This document shows positions 34,117 to 46,243 of a stretch of 47,014 nt of DNA, one piece after another. Every line of letters begins with the position of its first letter. Within the stretch, counting starts at the first letter, position 1. This DNA is from Candidatus Woesearchaeota archaeon. Lineage in GTDB: Archaea; Nanobdellota; Nanobdellia; Woesearchaeales; JABMPP01. The notes below the pieces were generated by a model. That model saw nothing but the letters and a program-made list of their open reading frames with translations. It did not search any database and was not told the DNA's origin. Both the position numbers and the translations under genes were made by a program. The stretch covers positions 1 to 47,014 of the forward strand of contig JAGVYD010000007.1 in NCBI GenBank assembly GCA_018303405.1, given 5' to 3'.

Positions 34117-34692
34117 CTAATTGTTCATATTTCCTTTCAATTTCCTTATCCTGCGCGCAGCCAGGAATATCAGGAAAATTACAGCAATGAGCAATACCCA
34201 AACAGCATATCTGGCCACCTTCTGGCCATTTTCCTTTGCCGGAACATCATAAGAATAGATTTGCAGGCCCTCCTCATTAAGTATGACAACCTTTTCTTCA
34301 TCCGGATATGTCGGCAATGTCAAGGCAAAGTCATTTTCAGTGAGGATGGTCAATCCTCCGCTTATCTCGTCCTCATTATATTCGTGCAAGTAAATTTTCG
34401 CAGGTGAAATGAATTTTATGCCAAACAATTCATTGTCATTTTGGCCAAGGATTTTAAGGGAATAGCCCTGTTTTGGCTGAATCCTGTAATCAGGATAGTA
34501 GCCAAGCCTTGTTGTTTGGGAGGACAGGACTAATGAAGCTCCGGCATCAGATGCACTTTGGTAGTGGAATGTCATGATTCTTACTGTTTCCGGCCTTGCC
34601 TGGACCGGCGAAGCTGCTATGATTATGGCAATTGCCACGATAAAAAGGCAAGCCGCATTCTTCACATTTTTTGCACGGGAAAAAGGCTTCAT
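34117..34692 (-). CDS. Signal-peptide protein with C-terminal membrane anchor
   Basis: A 191-residue protein with a signal peptide (about residues 11-32, ending SPVQA-RP), an outer beta-rich domain of about 115 residues, and a membrane helix near 155-175 (YAVWVLLIAVIFLIFLAA) followed by a basic tail. It is thus a type I surface protein. Its ATG overlaps the stop of the upstream metallopeptidase gene (ATGA), so the two are translationally coupled and likely act together at the cell surface. No family is recognised. Confidence 0.78.
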   Translation of the reverse strand: MKPFSRAKNVKNAACLFIVAIAIIIAASPVQARPETVRIMTFHYQSASDAGASLVLSSQTTRLGYYPDYRIQPKQGYSLKILGQNDNELFGIKFISPAKIYLHEYNEDEISGGLTILTENDFALTLPTYPDEEKVVILNEEGLQIYSYDVPAKENGQKVARYAVWVLLIAVIFLIFLAARRIRKLKGNMNN

Positions 34693-35837
34693 TGATACCC
34701 CTCCAGTGCCCTTGCCATTGCATCTTCATTAATTGGGCCGTAGCTTGTATCAGACAAATCCCTCATAACCGAAGTGAGCGTGCCGCGGTAGTAATTTCCA
34801 AGCGTGCATCCTTTTTCACAAACCGGATTTATGCTCCATTTATTGCATCCGCTATAATCACAATTCGGGTAATCAGCCGGGTCATAGCCAGGATACTGGC
34901 TGTAATATGCCTCATCCTCATATTCCTCAGCCAGGTTGCCAATGGCATGGCCCAATTCATGCAAAATCACAGAACTCCTGTCACGCGTCGTGACCTTGAC
35001 AAGGTTCATGATGCTGCTCGACCTGGCAGTCCCCAAAAAGCCTTCGTTGTAAATCACAAGAACAAAATCATTGGGGCAATGCGAGGCAAGGCTGTTGACA
35101 ACTGATTCATCACACTTGATAATCCTGTTTTGGGCATTGCAGCTCAATGCCTCAATATCCTCAACCCTGAAATAATTCATCTTGTCATTATATCCTCCAA
35201 AAAATTCATGCCCCCTCAGCTCACTTATGTAGCTGTCTGAATCAGCGATAAAGTCATCAATATTCCCGTAGTTTGCAGGAATGACAACTATATCCAATTT
35301 TTTTTCCGGATCTCCGCTGTAATGCACATTTGTGCAGTCATCGCCGCTTCTCCTGTTCTCCGAAGTTATATCCTTGAAATCACCTTTATTTTCCAGCTTA
35401 AGCTCAACCTTCCTATTTTCCACTCTGATGCAAAAGGGATTAGACTCCTTTTGCAGCCTTAAGTCAGGAACCTCATAAGCATGGTATTCGCCTTCATAGC
35501 TGATGAAAACATTGGCATTCGAGAAGATATCCACAACTGCAGAAAGCCTGTTGTTCAGAAATTCATCGTATTGCCTCTTCCTATCGACAAAGCAAATTTC
35601 GTCAGCGCTGTTTGGCATTGAAAAGCTGATGGCCTCGACATTACCGATATCAGATGAGTCTGTTTTCAGCATTTTTGCAAGCCGGTCCCTGAAAACCAGG
35701 AGATCTGCCTCATTGCTGTCCTTGCCGATTTTGACCAGGTAAAAAGTGCCCAGTGCCCCTATTGCCAGAATCACTATTGCCACGCTGACATAAATCAGCG
35801 GAGTCAAGGCTTCCTGTCCTCTTTTATCCATAAACAT
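34689..35837 (-). CDS. M64-like zinc metallopeptidase with pilin-like N-terminus
   Basis: A 382-residue predicted surface zinc peptidase. The motif HELGHAIGNLAEEY (His293 to about 306) closely resembles that of M64 (IgA-peptidase-like) enzymes, with Glu294 as catalytic residue and a downstream acidic ligand. Before it, LDIVVIPANYGNIDDF is also typical of the family. The N-terminus KRGQEALTPLIYVSVAIVIL resembles archaeal class III (pilin-type) signals, with the basic-G-Q junction followed by a long hydrophobic helix. A TATA element at 35859-35868 is about 26 bases before ATG 35837, indicating a leaderless mRNA. It is coupled to the downstream anchored protein gene. The substrate is unknown. 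Confidence 0.85.
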   Translation of the reverse strand: MFMDKRGQEALTPLIYVSVAIVILAIGALGTFYLVKIGKDSNEADLLVFRDRLAKMLKTDSSDIGNVEAISFSMPNSADEICFVDRKRQYDEFLNNRLSAVVDIFSNANVFISYEGEYHAYEVPDLRLQKESNPFCIRVENRKVELKLENKGDFKDITSENRRSGDDCTNVHYSGDPEKKLDIVVIPANYGNIDDFIADSDSYISELRGHEFFGGYNDKMNYFRVEDIEALSCNAQNRIIKCDESVVNSLASHCPNDFVLVIYNEGFLGTARSSSIMNLVKVTTRDRSSVILHELGHAIGNLAEEYEDEAYYSQYPGYDPADYPNCDYSGCNKWSINPVCEKGCTLGNYYRGTLTSVMRDLSDTSYGPINEDAMARALEGYQ

Positions 35838-36065
35838 GTGAAAATATTCTGTTTATGGCTATTTAAATTTTGTTTATCCAGAGGCCTTGCCCGAAAACTC
35901 GCCTTCCGGCTCGGTTTGGACATCCGCTCAGCATTGCGGCTTCCCGCGAATTGCATTTTTCTCCTCCGCAACCCCGAAAAATGCATAATCCCTCCGGGAA
36001 TGTGCTTCGCAAAATTGATGCCCAAACTCACTTTTCTGACAAGACCTTATCCAGAAGAAATAACC

Positions 36066-37064
36066 TTATCGCCAGGCTACCAGCACATCGTCTGTCCTGA
36101 GGTACGGGTCGATTCCAGCATTTTTGATATCTGTCCTGATGCCATGTGTGCTTTCAAGTATCCCGAGCCAGGCAATCATTGCAGCATTGTCAACAAAAAA
36201 CTGGTTTTGCAGGACAAAGCTATTCGCACCCCTCTCCTTACACATTATCCTGGCCATTTCCTGAAGCCTCTTGTTGCATGCAACCCCTCCACCGAGCAAA
36301 AGTTCCTTTTTGCCAGTATGGGCCAAAGCGCGCTCGCTAACCTCAATCAGCATGGCAAAAACAGTCTCCTGCGCTGAATAAGCCAAATCCTCATTCCTGT
36401 ATTTTCCACTCTTGATTTTCTCCTTGATATTTGTCAGCAAGCCGCCGAAGGAAACATCCATTCCTTTCACCGTGTATGGCAATTCTATGTATTTCCTGCC
36501 TTTGGATGCAAGGCTTTCAATAATCGGCCCTCCTGGGAAACCAACACCCATCTCCCTGGCCAATGTGTCCAGGAAATTTCCTATTCCTGTGTCCAATGTT
36601 TCGCCGAAAATCCTGTATTTCTTTCCTTCGTATGCAATAATCTGGGTGTTTGCTCCAGAGGCGTAAAGAAGAATTGGGTCTTTTGCATCAGTCAGGAGCC
36701 TGCCGATTTCAAGGTGGGCAATGCAATGGTTCACACCAATGAGGGGGATGCTGTTCTGCACGGCAAGGCTCCTTGCTGCCATGGCACCGATCCTGAGGCA
36801 ATGGCCTATGCCGGGCGAGGCAGAATAACTAATGAGGCTGATATCCTTTATCGAGACTTTGGCGGTTTCCAGCGCTTCGCGCACAATCCTGCCGCAGTTT
36901 TCCGCATGGTGCAATGCCACTTTGTGGGGTATCATGCCGCCTGATTTGGTCGTGAAGCTGCTTTTGACATTGCTGAGCACTTTGCCACTGTAGGTGACCA
37001 CGGAGCCTCCAAATGTGTGCGCAGTGCTTTCAATCCCAAGGCAAAATTTATCCATTTTTTCCAT
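36066..37064 (-). CDS. kae1: tRNA threonylcarbamoyladenosine synthase subunit Kae1
   Basis: This 332-residue protein is Kae1, the catalytic subunit of the KEOPS complex, which transfers threonylcarbamoyl to A37 of ANN-decoding tRNAs. Recognisable features are the N-terminal GIESTAHTFGGSVV, the metal-binding NHCIAHLE (the HxxxH pair), the ASGANTQIIAY nucleotide loop, GFPGGPIIE, and near the end LLLGGGVACNKRL and FVDNAAMIAWLG. Length matches unfused archaeal Kae1, so the Bud32 kinase must be encoded elsewhere. A TATA element TTTATAAT (37087-37094, reverse strand) is 26 bases before the ATG at 37064, so the mRNA is leaderless. Confidence 0.96.
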   Translation of the reverse strand: MEKMDKFCLGIESTAHTFGGSVVTYSGKVLSNVKSSFTTKSGGMIPHKVALHHAENCGRIVREALETAKVSIKDISLISYSASPGIGHCLRIGAMAARSLAVQNSIPLIGVNHCIAHLEIGRLLTDAKDPILLYASGANTQIIAYEGKKYRIFGETLDTGIGNFLDTLAREMGVGFPGGPIIESLASKGRKYIELPYTVKGMDVSFGGLLTNIKEKIKSGKYRNEDLAYSAQETVFAMLIEVSERALAHTGKKELLLGGGVACNKRLQEMARIMCKERGANSFVLQNQFFVDNAAMIAWLGILESTHGIRTDIKNAGIDPYLRTDDVLVAWR

Positions 37065-37106
37065 AGGGATATGACATGGCGGGTTAATTATAAACCTTGC
37101 TAGAAT

Positions 37107-37607
37107 TTATTTTCCTGTTACCTTTTTGGACTTTATGAGCCTGTAAATACCCCTCTCAATTTTTTCAGGGTCCTTGACGTGAAACAGGTAAATGTTTGGA
37201 TTCGAGTCATCTGTGGTGCTTATGATAATCTGGCCGGCATTGCACATCCTGTCCCATAATCCCATTTTCATTGTAATGTCCTTTATCCTCTCATAAGGCG
37301 CGGAAATTTTCGTTATTTTCACAAGCTTGTACTCTGTTATCAGATGTGTTTCGAAAAAATAATACCTTGTGTGCATAAGCTTCACAATTTTCAGGGCTAC
37401 GGGCACGATCCCCAAGATAACAACTATCCCTGCCAATATGCTGATTTCAGTTGTGGCTGATATCTCAAATATGCCCACTGCGCCGAGCATGGAAAGTATT
37501 GCAAATGCCACCAGGGCTATCAATATGCCCAGCCCCAAATTCTTGATTACCGTAGGCAGCAAGGCATTGACAATGCTTGGCCTGACTGTCAGCAATGGCT
37601 TGTCCAT
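37107..37607 (-). CDS. Membrane-flanked bacterial-type PH-domain protein
   Basis: A 166-residue protein with two N-terminal membrane helices (about residues 20-44 and 50-72) followed by a small beta domain of the bPH2/DUF304 type (about 78-160), recognisable from YYFFETHLITEYKLVKITK and the following PYERIKDITMKMGLWDRM. Such proteins occur in bacterial and archaeal membranes and probably mediate protein contacts at the inner face. A TATA element in ATATATTTAATAGG is about 26 bases before the ATG at 37607, indicating a leaderless mRNA. Function is unknown. Confidence 0.85.
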   Translation of the reverse strand: MDKPLLTVRPSIVNALLPTVIKNLGLGILIALVAFAILSMLGAVGIFEISATTEISILAGIVVILGIVPVALKIVKLMHTRYYFFETHLITEYKLVKITKISAPYERIKDITMKMGLWDRMCNAGQIIISTTDDSNPNIYLFHVKDPEKIERGIYRLIKSKKVTGK

Positions 37608-37675
37608 AAGAACACATCACCATCTGCCTATTAAATATATTTTGTTTTTTGACGCCGAAAACCGGCAACCTGGAT

Positions 37676-38089
37676 TTACTTATCACCGGCATTTTCAACT
37701 GCAGAAATCATCCGTTCCAATTCCCTGGCAATTCCCCTGCATTTCTGGTCCAGCTGGTCCAGCTGGTCATTTGTAATATACCCAATATCCCTGCTCATCG
37801 TGCCTAATGCAATTATGCCGTTGGCTGATGCATTGGCATATGTCATGAAAAAAAGGAACTCCCTGCCCTCGCGAACCGCAAGAGCCTTTGAAATGTTGCT
37901 GACAACAGACAATGCCAATTTTCTGAGGAGGGGAATCATCACGTGCGCTTCATATTTTGGAAACTGCACCGTGAGCGTGTAAACTTCAACCGCCATGGAG
38001 TTGGCTTTTTCGGAAAGGCCGTTTTCCGGGATTTCATAAACTTCTTTGCTTTTCATCCACCAATCAAATTTCATTGCCTTATTATGCAT
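37676..38089 (-). CDS. Four-helix-bundle protein (S23/23S-IVP-like)
   Basis: A 137-residue all-helical protein that fits the four-helix-bundle family named after proteins encoded in bacterial 23S rRNA insertions. The pattern is VYTLTVQFPKYEAHVMIPLL, then SVVSNISKALAVREGREFLF, then a long final helix. The FPxxE and NI...R motifs are the usual family marks, though this copy is diverged. The family is common in Patescibacteria and DPANN genomes outside rRNA genes; its role is unknown, possibly RNA-binding. The ATG at 38089 is used; a second ATG five codons in is possible. Confidence 0.7.
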   Translation of the reverse strand: MHNKAMKFDWWMKSKEVYEIPENGLSEKANSMAVEVYTLTVQFPKYEAHVMIPLLRKLALSVVSNISKALAVREGREFLFFMTYANASANGIIALGTMSRDIGYITNDQLDQLDQKCRGIARELERMISAVENAGDK

Positions 38090-38166
38090 TTGGTGAGATT
38101 ATTCGCAGATTTTCCGTATGTTGCCCTGCTTATCACATTTTTTCCGGAAATGCAGAAAAGAGGATT

Positions 38167-38718
38167 CTATCTGACCATCCCGAACTTCTTGTTTTTCCGT
38201 GTCATTTTCAGGAAATTTTCGAGCCGTGTCCTGAACATTTTTGGATTTTTCCGATAATATTCTATGCCAGCAATCCTTATTCGCTTGTAATGGTCTGGGA
38301 AACTCCGGAAATTATTCCAGACTGTTTTGTCCTGCTTCAATGCTTTCATTATGTCCGGCCTGATCTTGATATCTTCAGAGGTGTCATTGTCATGGAAATG
38401 TGCAAGGCCTTCCGGAGCCATCTTGTTCTGTTTTATCATCATCCTGGCCCTTTCCATGTTCATCTGCGACATAGGGCTGCCTTTTCTCCTTGGAGTATAC
38501 CTTTGCGCAGTTGCATCCTTGTTTATTTTCTTGACTATGCTGTCAATCCAGCCAAAGCACAATGCCTCCTCGACTGCGTCGTTGTAAGGAATTCTCGGCC
38601 TGTTGCTTGCCTTGTTGTAGTAAATCAGCCAGATTTCCTTTTCCTTTTTGTAGTTCTTCTTCAGCCAGGAGCGCCATTGGCTTCTTTTTGTGAGGTAAAG
38701 TGTTTTGGTGATTTGCAT
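38167..38718 (-). CDS. YdeI/OmpD-associated family protein
   Basis: A 183-residue soluble protein of the YdeI/OmdA family. It has the N-terminal domain with WLKKNYKKEKEIWLIYYNK, the conserved block YNDAVEEALCFGWIDSIVKK and PRRKGSPMSQMNMERARMM, and a C-terminal basic helical domain ending in a lysine-rich stretch. Bacterial relatives are linked to stress or antimicrobial-peptide tolerance, but the molecular activity is not established. Such genes are often horizontally shared between bacteria and archaea. The ATG at 38718 is chosen as the first methionine after the upstream stop. Confidence 0.87.
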   Translation of the reverse strand: MQITKTLYLTKRSQWRSWLKKNYKKEKEIWLIYYNKASNRPRIPYNDAVEEALCFGWIDSIVKKINKDATAQRYTPRRKGSPMSQMNMERARMMIKQNKMAPEGLAHFHDNDTSEDIKIRPDIMKALKQDKTVWNNFRSFPDHYKRIRIAGIEYYRKNPKMFRTRLENFLKMTRKNKKFGMVR

Positions 38719-38733
38719 TCTCTTGAGAATTAT

Positions 38734-39045
38734 TTAACTGGATGGGATAATTCTTATTCCATCCTTTTCCTTTGTTAGCGTGCCATGCTTTCCTTCTGAT
38801 ATATTGAATTCATCAGCTATTTCACTCGGTATCCTGACTGCGATGCTGTTTCCCCATTTTGCAAATGTGATTTCTTTCGCTTTCCTCAATTTCCTGTATT
38901 TCTGTGCGAGTTCATTCAATTGCTTCATGTCCATGATTTCTTCCTGGCAATTCGGACATCTATATGCATCAAAATCTATTCCATCCTGCTCAATTTTTCC
39001 CCTTATCTTTTTCATTATGCCTTTTTGGCATGCCGGACATTTCAT
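38734..39045 (-). CDS. Probable antitoxin: zinc ribbon plus AbrB-type domain
   Basis: A 103-residue protein. The N-terminus is a YgiT/MqsA-type zinc finger with two CxxC pairs (CPAC and CPNC), and the C-terminal half is a SpoVT/AbrB-type swapped-hairpin DNA-binding domain (FAKWGNSIAVRIPSEIADEF). This mix is typical of antitoxins that also repress their operon. It starts one base after the stop of the 78-residue probable toxin gene, giving the toxin-first order seen in MqsR/MqsA-like pairs. It likely binds the palindrome in front of the toxin gene. Confidence 0.82.
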   Translation of the reverse strand: MKCPACQKGIMKKIRGKIEQDGIDFDAYRCPNCQEEIMDMKQLNELAQKYRKLRKAKEITFAKWGNSIAVRIPSEIADEFNISEGKHGTLTKEKDGIRIIPSS

Positions 39046-39046
39046 T

Positions 39047-39283
39047 TTAATTGCCTCTCTCCACTGTTTTTATGATAATATAATTTCCTAAATCTTCACC
39101 GATGCATATTATTGAGTCTTTTTTCCCTTTGCTGGCGAACTTTATACCTTTCTTTCCAAATCTTTTTGTTTGCCCTGTCATTATAGCATTATAAACCTGG
39201 TCTGGACATGCAATCTCCCTTTCCCTTCTGATTGCATGGACTGTTATGATTATTGGCTTGCCGTCAAAATAAATCTCGCTCAT
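39047..39283 (-). CDS. Probable toxin, DUF4258-like
   Basis: A 78-residue protein with the DUF4258-type pattern: a first strand, then TVHAIRREREIACPDQVYNA, a turn region and strands ending NYIIIKTVERG. These small proteins have a RelE/MqsR-like fold and are often the ribonuclease toxin of type II pairs with YgiT-type antitoxins, exactly the partner that follows here. The ATG at 39283 is downstream of a promoter with a palindrome. Toxicity is inferred from family and gene arrangement. Confidence 0.75.
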   Translation of the reverse strand: MSEIYFDGKPIIITVHAIRREREIACPDQVYNAIMTGQTKRFGKKGIKFASKGKKDSIICIGEDLGNYIIIKTVERGN

Positions 39284-39298
39284 TACGTATACACCTGT

Positions 39299-39322
39299 AT
39301 ATACATGTATATTATTTAAATG
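39299..39322 (-). promoter_or_regulatory. Toxin-antitoxin promoter with palindromic operator
   Basis: On the leftward strand a TATA-like ATTTAAAT (about 39315-39322) predicts a start near 39292. The perfect 14-base palindrome ATATACATGTATAT (39299-39312) lies between TATA and start, as expected for an operator of the antitoxin. Confidence 0.6.
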
Positions 39323-39432
39323 TTTTGGTTTTGATATACTATACTTTCAAGAATTAATAAGACTTTATTGTGAAAAGACGGAAGAATTGCGATTGGCAAA
39401 GGCTTTTATTGTAGGTTTCCAATATTGGTAGT

Positions 39433-39732
39433 ATGAAGATACAGAACTCAAAGAATAAAACGTTTCCCAAGAATAAATATGAGGTTATTTTTTTAGTGTT
39501 TGTAAGCTCCTTGGTAATATCATTAGTACTCACATCAATGCTTCTTGAATTACCTTCATTTATTCGCAATTTCGATAAGTGCTCGAATAGTGAAATCGGA
39601 TGTGGGATATTAGTCTACTCTTACTCAATTATTTTTCTGTATTGGACCGCAATTATACTGTTTGCATTTTCTATAATCCTTTTACCAACAATTTGGTTCT
39701 ATGCAAAGTACAGAGAATCAAAAGCAAAGTAA
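39433..39732 (+). CDS. Small two-helix membrane protein
   Basis: A 99-residue protein with two hydrophobic helices (about residues 17-42 and 62-90), a short polar loop with two cysteines (DKCSNSEIGCG) that probably lies outside, and a basic C-terminus. The TATA element CTTTTATT at about 39403-39410 is centred 26 bases before the ATG, which supports a real leaderless gene. It lies between the toxin-antitoxin pair and the end of the 23S rRNA gene. No family is recognised. Confidence 0.6.
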   Translation: MKIQNSKNKTFPKNKYEVIFLVFVSSLVISLVLTSMLLELPSFIRNFDKCSNSEIGCGILVYSYSIIFLYWTAIILFAFSIILLPTIWFYAKYRESKAK

Positions 39733-39867
39733 ATATGGATTGTGACAACTTTCCACATTCTCATACCTACCTCTCGACATTTCTCGACTAAAATTTCATT
39801 CCTCTATCAAGTCAAATCAAAAAATTACAAGAAATTAATGAATCAGACCATAGGCAAAGTATTGGAA

Positions 39868-42704
<2,837 letters not shown>

Positions 42705-42855
42705 ATTCCAAACTCTTTGCCTATGGTCTTTCATCAATAGGAACTGAGTGATTAATTCAGGCTATCTAGACCCTTCATACATTACGGGTTGCGTAACGTA
42801 TTGCATCTTGTCTCTCATTTGTGATGAGCATGATTTATGTTAAGTGAATATGAAA

Positions 42856-42962
42856 TGGACCCGTCGGGACTTTCAATATGCCCCCGAGGTCCGTGAGCAT
42901 AATTTTTGAACCCGAGGCCTCCGCCTTGCAAGGGCGGCGCTCTACCGCTGAGCTACGGGCCC
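42856..42962 (-). tRNA. tRNA-Ala(UGC) with a T-loop intron
   Basis: Located between 16S and 23S as in many archaea. The acceptor stem is GGGCCCG/CGGGTCC with discriminator A, and the anticodon loop CTTGCAA gives UGC. The T arm is interrupted: 5' exon ends TCGGGTTCAAA and 3' exon resumes TCCCGACGGG. Removing 42870-42904 (35 bases) restores the standard T-loop TTCAAAT. The intron contains the stem ATGCTC/GGGCAT, and TTCAA pairs with TTGAA next to the splice points, giving a relaxed bulge-helix-bulge. CCA is not encoded. Confidence 0.88.
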
Positions 42963-43118
42963 ATTGGTGATTATTATCATATTATGAATCGAGCTCTGTT
43001 CTTGCCATTTCAAATCTTGGAGATTTTTTATGATCAAAAACATCCCGGTTATATGAGGAATATGAAATGAGCCATGCAATATCCTGAAATTCTGCACAAG
43101 AAACACTTGAAAAGAAAA

Positions 43119-44476
<1,358 letters not shown>

Positions 44477-44646
44477 GATTATACGGTCGACTGTTTACTA
44501 TTATTGTTCTAGTACGTTAAATTTCAGAATTGGCATTGCATGGTCTCATTCATACTTGATTGTTGCATCAAGTACACACTGATTGTGAGAATGGGAGATG
44601 ATATTGCGGAAAGTGTACCGCAGAACCATGCAGGAAATTCGGCCCG

Positions 44647-44655
44647 TTTATAAAG
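44647..44655 (-). promoter_or_regulatory. rRNA operon promoter
   Basis: On the leftward strand CTTTATAAA is a good archaeal TATA element, predicting a start near 44625 and a leader of about 150 bases before 16S. The divergent metallophosphatase promoter lies about 100 bases to the right. Confidence 0.65.
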
Positions 44656-44776
44656 CTTTCTAACCCGTATATGAAATTTTTTAGGCAATCTCATGAATTT
44701 TAATACGTTGTTACTATATAATAATCACTATATAGTAGCGAAAGCTTTAAAAAGCTGGATTACGATGTGTAGTAAT

Positions 44777-45856
44777 ATGGGCAAATATGTGGCAATTATT
44801 TCAGATTTGGACGGGAAAGCCTCTGTACTGAGAAGGCTAAAATCATCTATACCTCATGGCTCTACTGTTATTTATGATGGTGATATCCACGGGGAACCTG
44901 ACAGGACTTTCAATGAAAAAATTGGCAGGCAGGTCAAACATGATGCAGTTGGGTATTATGCAGAATTACACAGGCAAAGCAGAGAACAGACACCAGAATA
45001 CATGCAATGGCAACGAAATTCTTATTATACAACCAAAGACACCCTAAACGAAATCATTGAATCAACTCTTTGGTCAGATCCAATCCTTGTCACGGGGAAC
45101 CGGGAAGTATATCAGTCTGACCTGTGGAATTATGATTCTGGAATGGAAAGCCCTTCAGACATTTTTCGAAACAGCAGCATCCCTTATGTCGAGAATTTAC
45201 CAATCCTCAAATCTTATAAAAATGGAAGGGAGACAAAAGATGAAAGGAATGCAGACACTGCAGTTGTAATAGTGCCTTATGTCCGGTCAAAAAGCCTGGA
45301 TGAAAAACTTTCCATGGCAAAGGGCATTGAGCCAACGGGCACAGATGCTGAAAAATCCGCTATCTATGAGCTGATAAGGGACGATGGGATTGTTGACAGG
45401 ATAAAATCTATAGACCCAAAAAACATTTTTGTCGTGATGCATGAAAATCCCAGCCCTGAATTATTCGCCCCCTTCGGAAAGCCATACGAATCTGACAACA
45501 AAAACCTCTATTCTGTTTTGGCCAGCGAAATGTCAGCCATCAAGAATTCCGGGAAGAGCAGGGCCACCAGGCTTCTGTTCATCTATGGGCATATTGGCCC
45601 GGACAAGGGGAAATTCTACAGGACGGTAAACCTCGACGGCAACAACATTGACACCCTGCACATGAAAGAGGGTGAAGAATTCCTAATCATTGATACAGAA
45701 TCAGGAGAGATTGTTGACGCCGGAACTGTAGGCTATGATGCCAATGCAGCGTTTGCCGAGATTGAATCGGATAGGGATGGCCAGGCAGTGCATGGCCTTG
45801 AGGCAGTAATTGCCGGAGCAGAAGGCGCATCCGGGGATTCCGGAAGCGCTGAGTAA
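44777..45856 (+). CDS. Metallophosphatase-like protein
   Basis: A protein of about 359 residues with calcineurin-like phosphoesterase motifs in degenerate form: VAIISDLDGKASVLRRL (motif I, aspartates in place of the usual DxH), VIYDGDIHGE (motif II-like), LVTGNREV (motif III, GNxE/H), FVVMHENPS (histidine) and FIYGHIGP (final GHxxP-type motif). The C-terminus is glycine/alanine-rich. The frame is open to 44693, but TTTAAAA at 44746-44752 is centred about 26 bases before ATG 44777, supporting a leaderless start at MGKYVAII. The substrate is unknown, and missing ligands may mean altered metal use. Confidence 0.72.
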   Translation: MGKYVAIISDLDGKASVLRRLKSSIPHGSTVIYDGDIHGEPDRTFNEKIGRQVKHDAVGYYAELHRQSREQTPEYMQWQRNSYYTTKDTLNEIIESTLWSDPILVTGNREVYQSDLWNYDSGMESPSDIFRNSSIPYVENLPILKSYKNGRETKDERNADTAVVIVPYVRSKSLDEKLSMAKGIEPTGTDAEKSAIYELIRDDGIVDRIKSIDPKNIFVVMHENPSPELFAPFGKPYESDNKNLYSVLASEMSAIKNSGKSRATRLLFIYGHIGPDKGKFYRTVNLDGNNIDTLHMKEGEEFLIIDTESGEIVDAGTVGYDANAAFAEIESDRDGQAVHGLEAVIAGAEGASGDSGSAE

Positions 45857-45917
45857 AGTCTAGCACTGTAAAATTAATATGTTAAAAAAGAAAATAGCGA
45901 GATGCCAAAACAATCCA

Positions 45918-46016
45918 TTACTTGGATCGTCTCCTTTTCTCCTTCTTCATCCTTTTGCGCTGCCACTTCCATCTCATCTGTTTTTTCTTTTTCCAGCGCC
46001 TTGAACTTCTTTTCAT
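45918..46016 (-). CDS. rpl41e: Tiny basic protein, probable ribosomal protein eL41
   Basis: A 32-residue reading frame, half of it lysine and arginine, starting MKRSSRRWKKKK and ending QRKRMKKEKRRRSK. Size, composition, tryptophans and the RSK end fit eL41, the smallest ribosomal protein, a single helix bridging the subunits. The ATG at 46016 is preceded by a strong Shine-Dalgarno GGAGGT with suitable spacing, and a TATA-like element lies near 46066-46074. Closeness to the rRNA operon is consistent. Usual archaeal eL41 is about 25-35 residues. It is easily missed because of its size. Confidence 0.7.
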   Translation of the reverse strand: MKRSSRRWKKKKQMRWKWQRKRMKKEKRRRSK

Positions 46017-46243
46017 TATACGACCTCCGATTGCATCAACTTTTTGTTCAACTAATATGTTCAGCTAATATAATGCTCCGTCCGGCAGCTGACCTCAGCT
46101 GGCACGGGAGCGTATTAATGGGATTTCGCTTTACTCCATCCCATAAACTCACTACACCTTTTTTCCACTTTACTATTTAATGCTCCGTCCGGCAGGAGAA
46201 ACCTTGCGGTTTCTGGCGCCGTACGTCGCATTCACTGCGTTCA
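46017..46243. repeat. Intergenic region with tRNA-Glu 3'-end copies and structured repeats
   Basis: Downstream of tRNA-Glu (leftward) the 13 bases CCGGACGGAGCAT that end the tRNA recur at 46180-46192 and 46073-46085; the two extra copies share 18 bases with each other. The outer copy forms a 38-base hairpin (46074-46111) whose ends GCTCC..GT/ACGGAGC mimic the tRNA acceptor stem, with an inner stem AGCTGA/TCAGCT. The inner copy is next to a stem AGAAACC/GGTTTCT (46197-46214). Confidence 0.6.

Noticed and set aside
35838-36377. A rightward open frame across the 3' end of kae1
   Set aside because: It is antisense to the conserved Kae1 C-terminus. The upstream 230 bases hold no convincing gene on either strand.
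45902-46180. A 92-codon rightward frame
   Set aside because: It is antisense to the eL41 candidate and runs into the tRNA-Glu-derived repeats; no ribosome binding site or protein-like pattern is seen.
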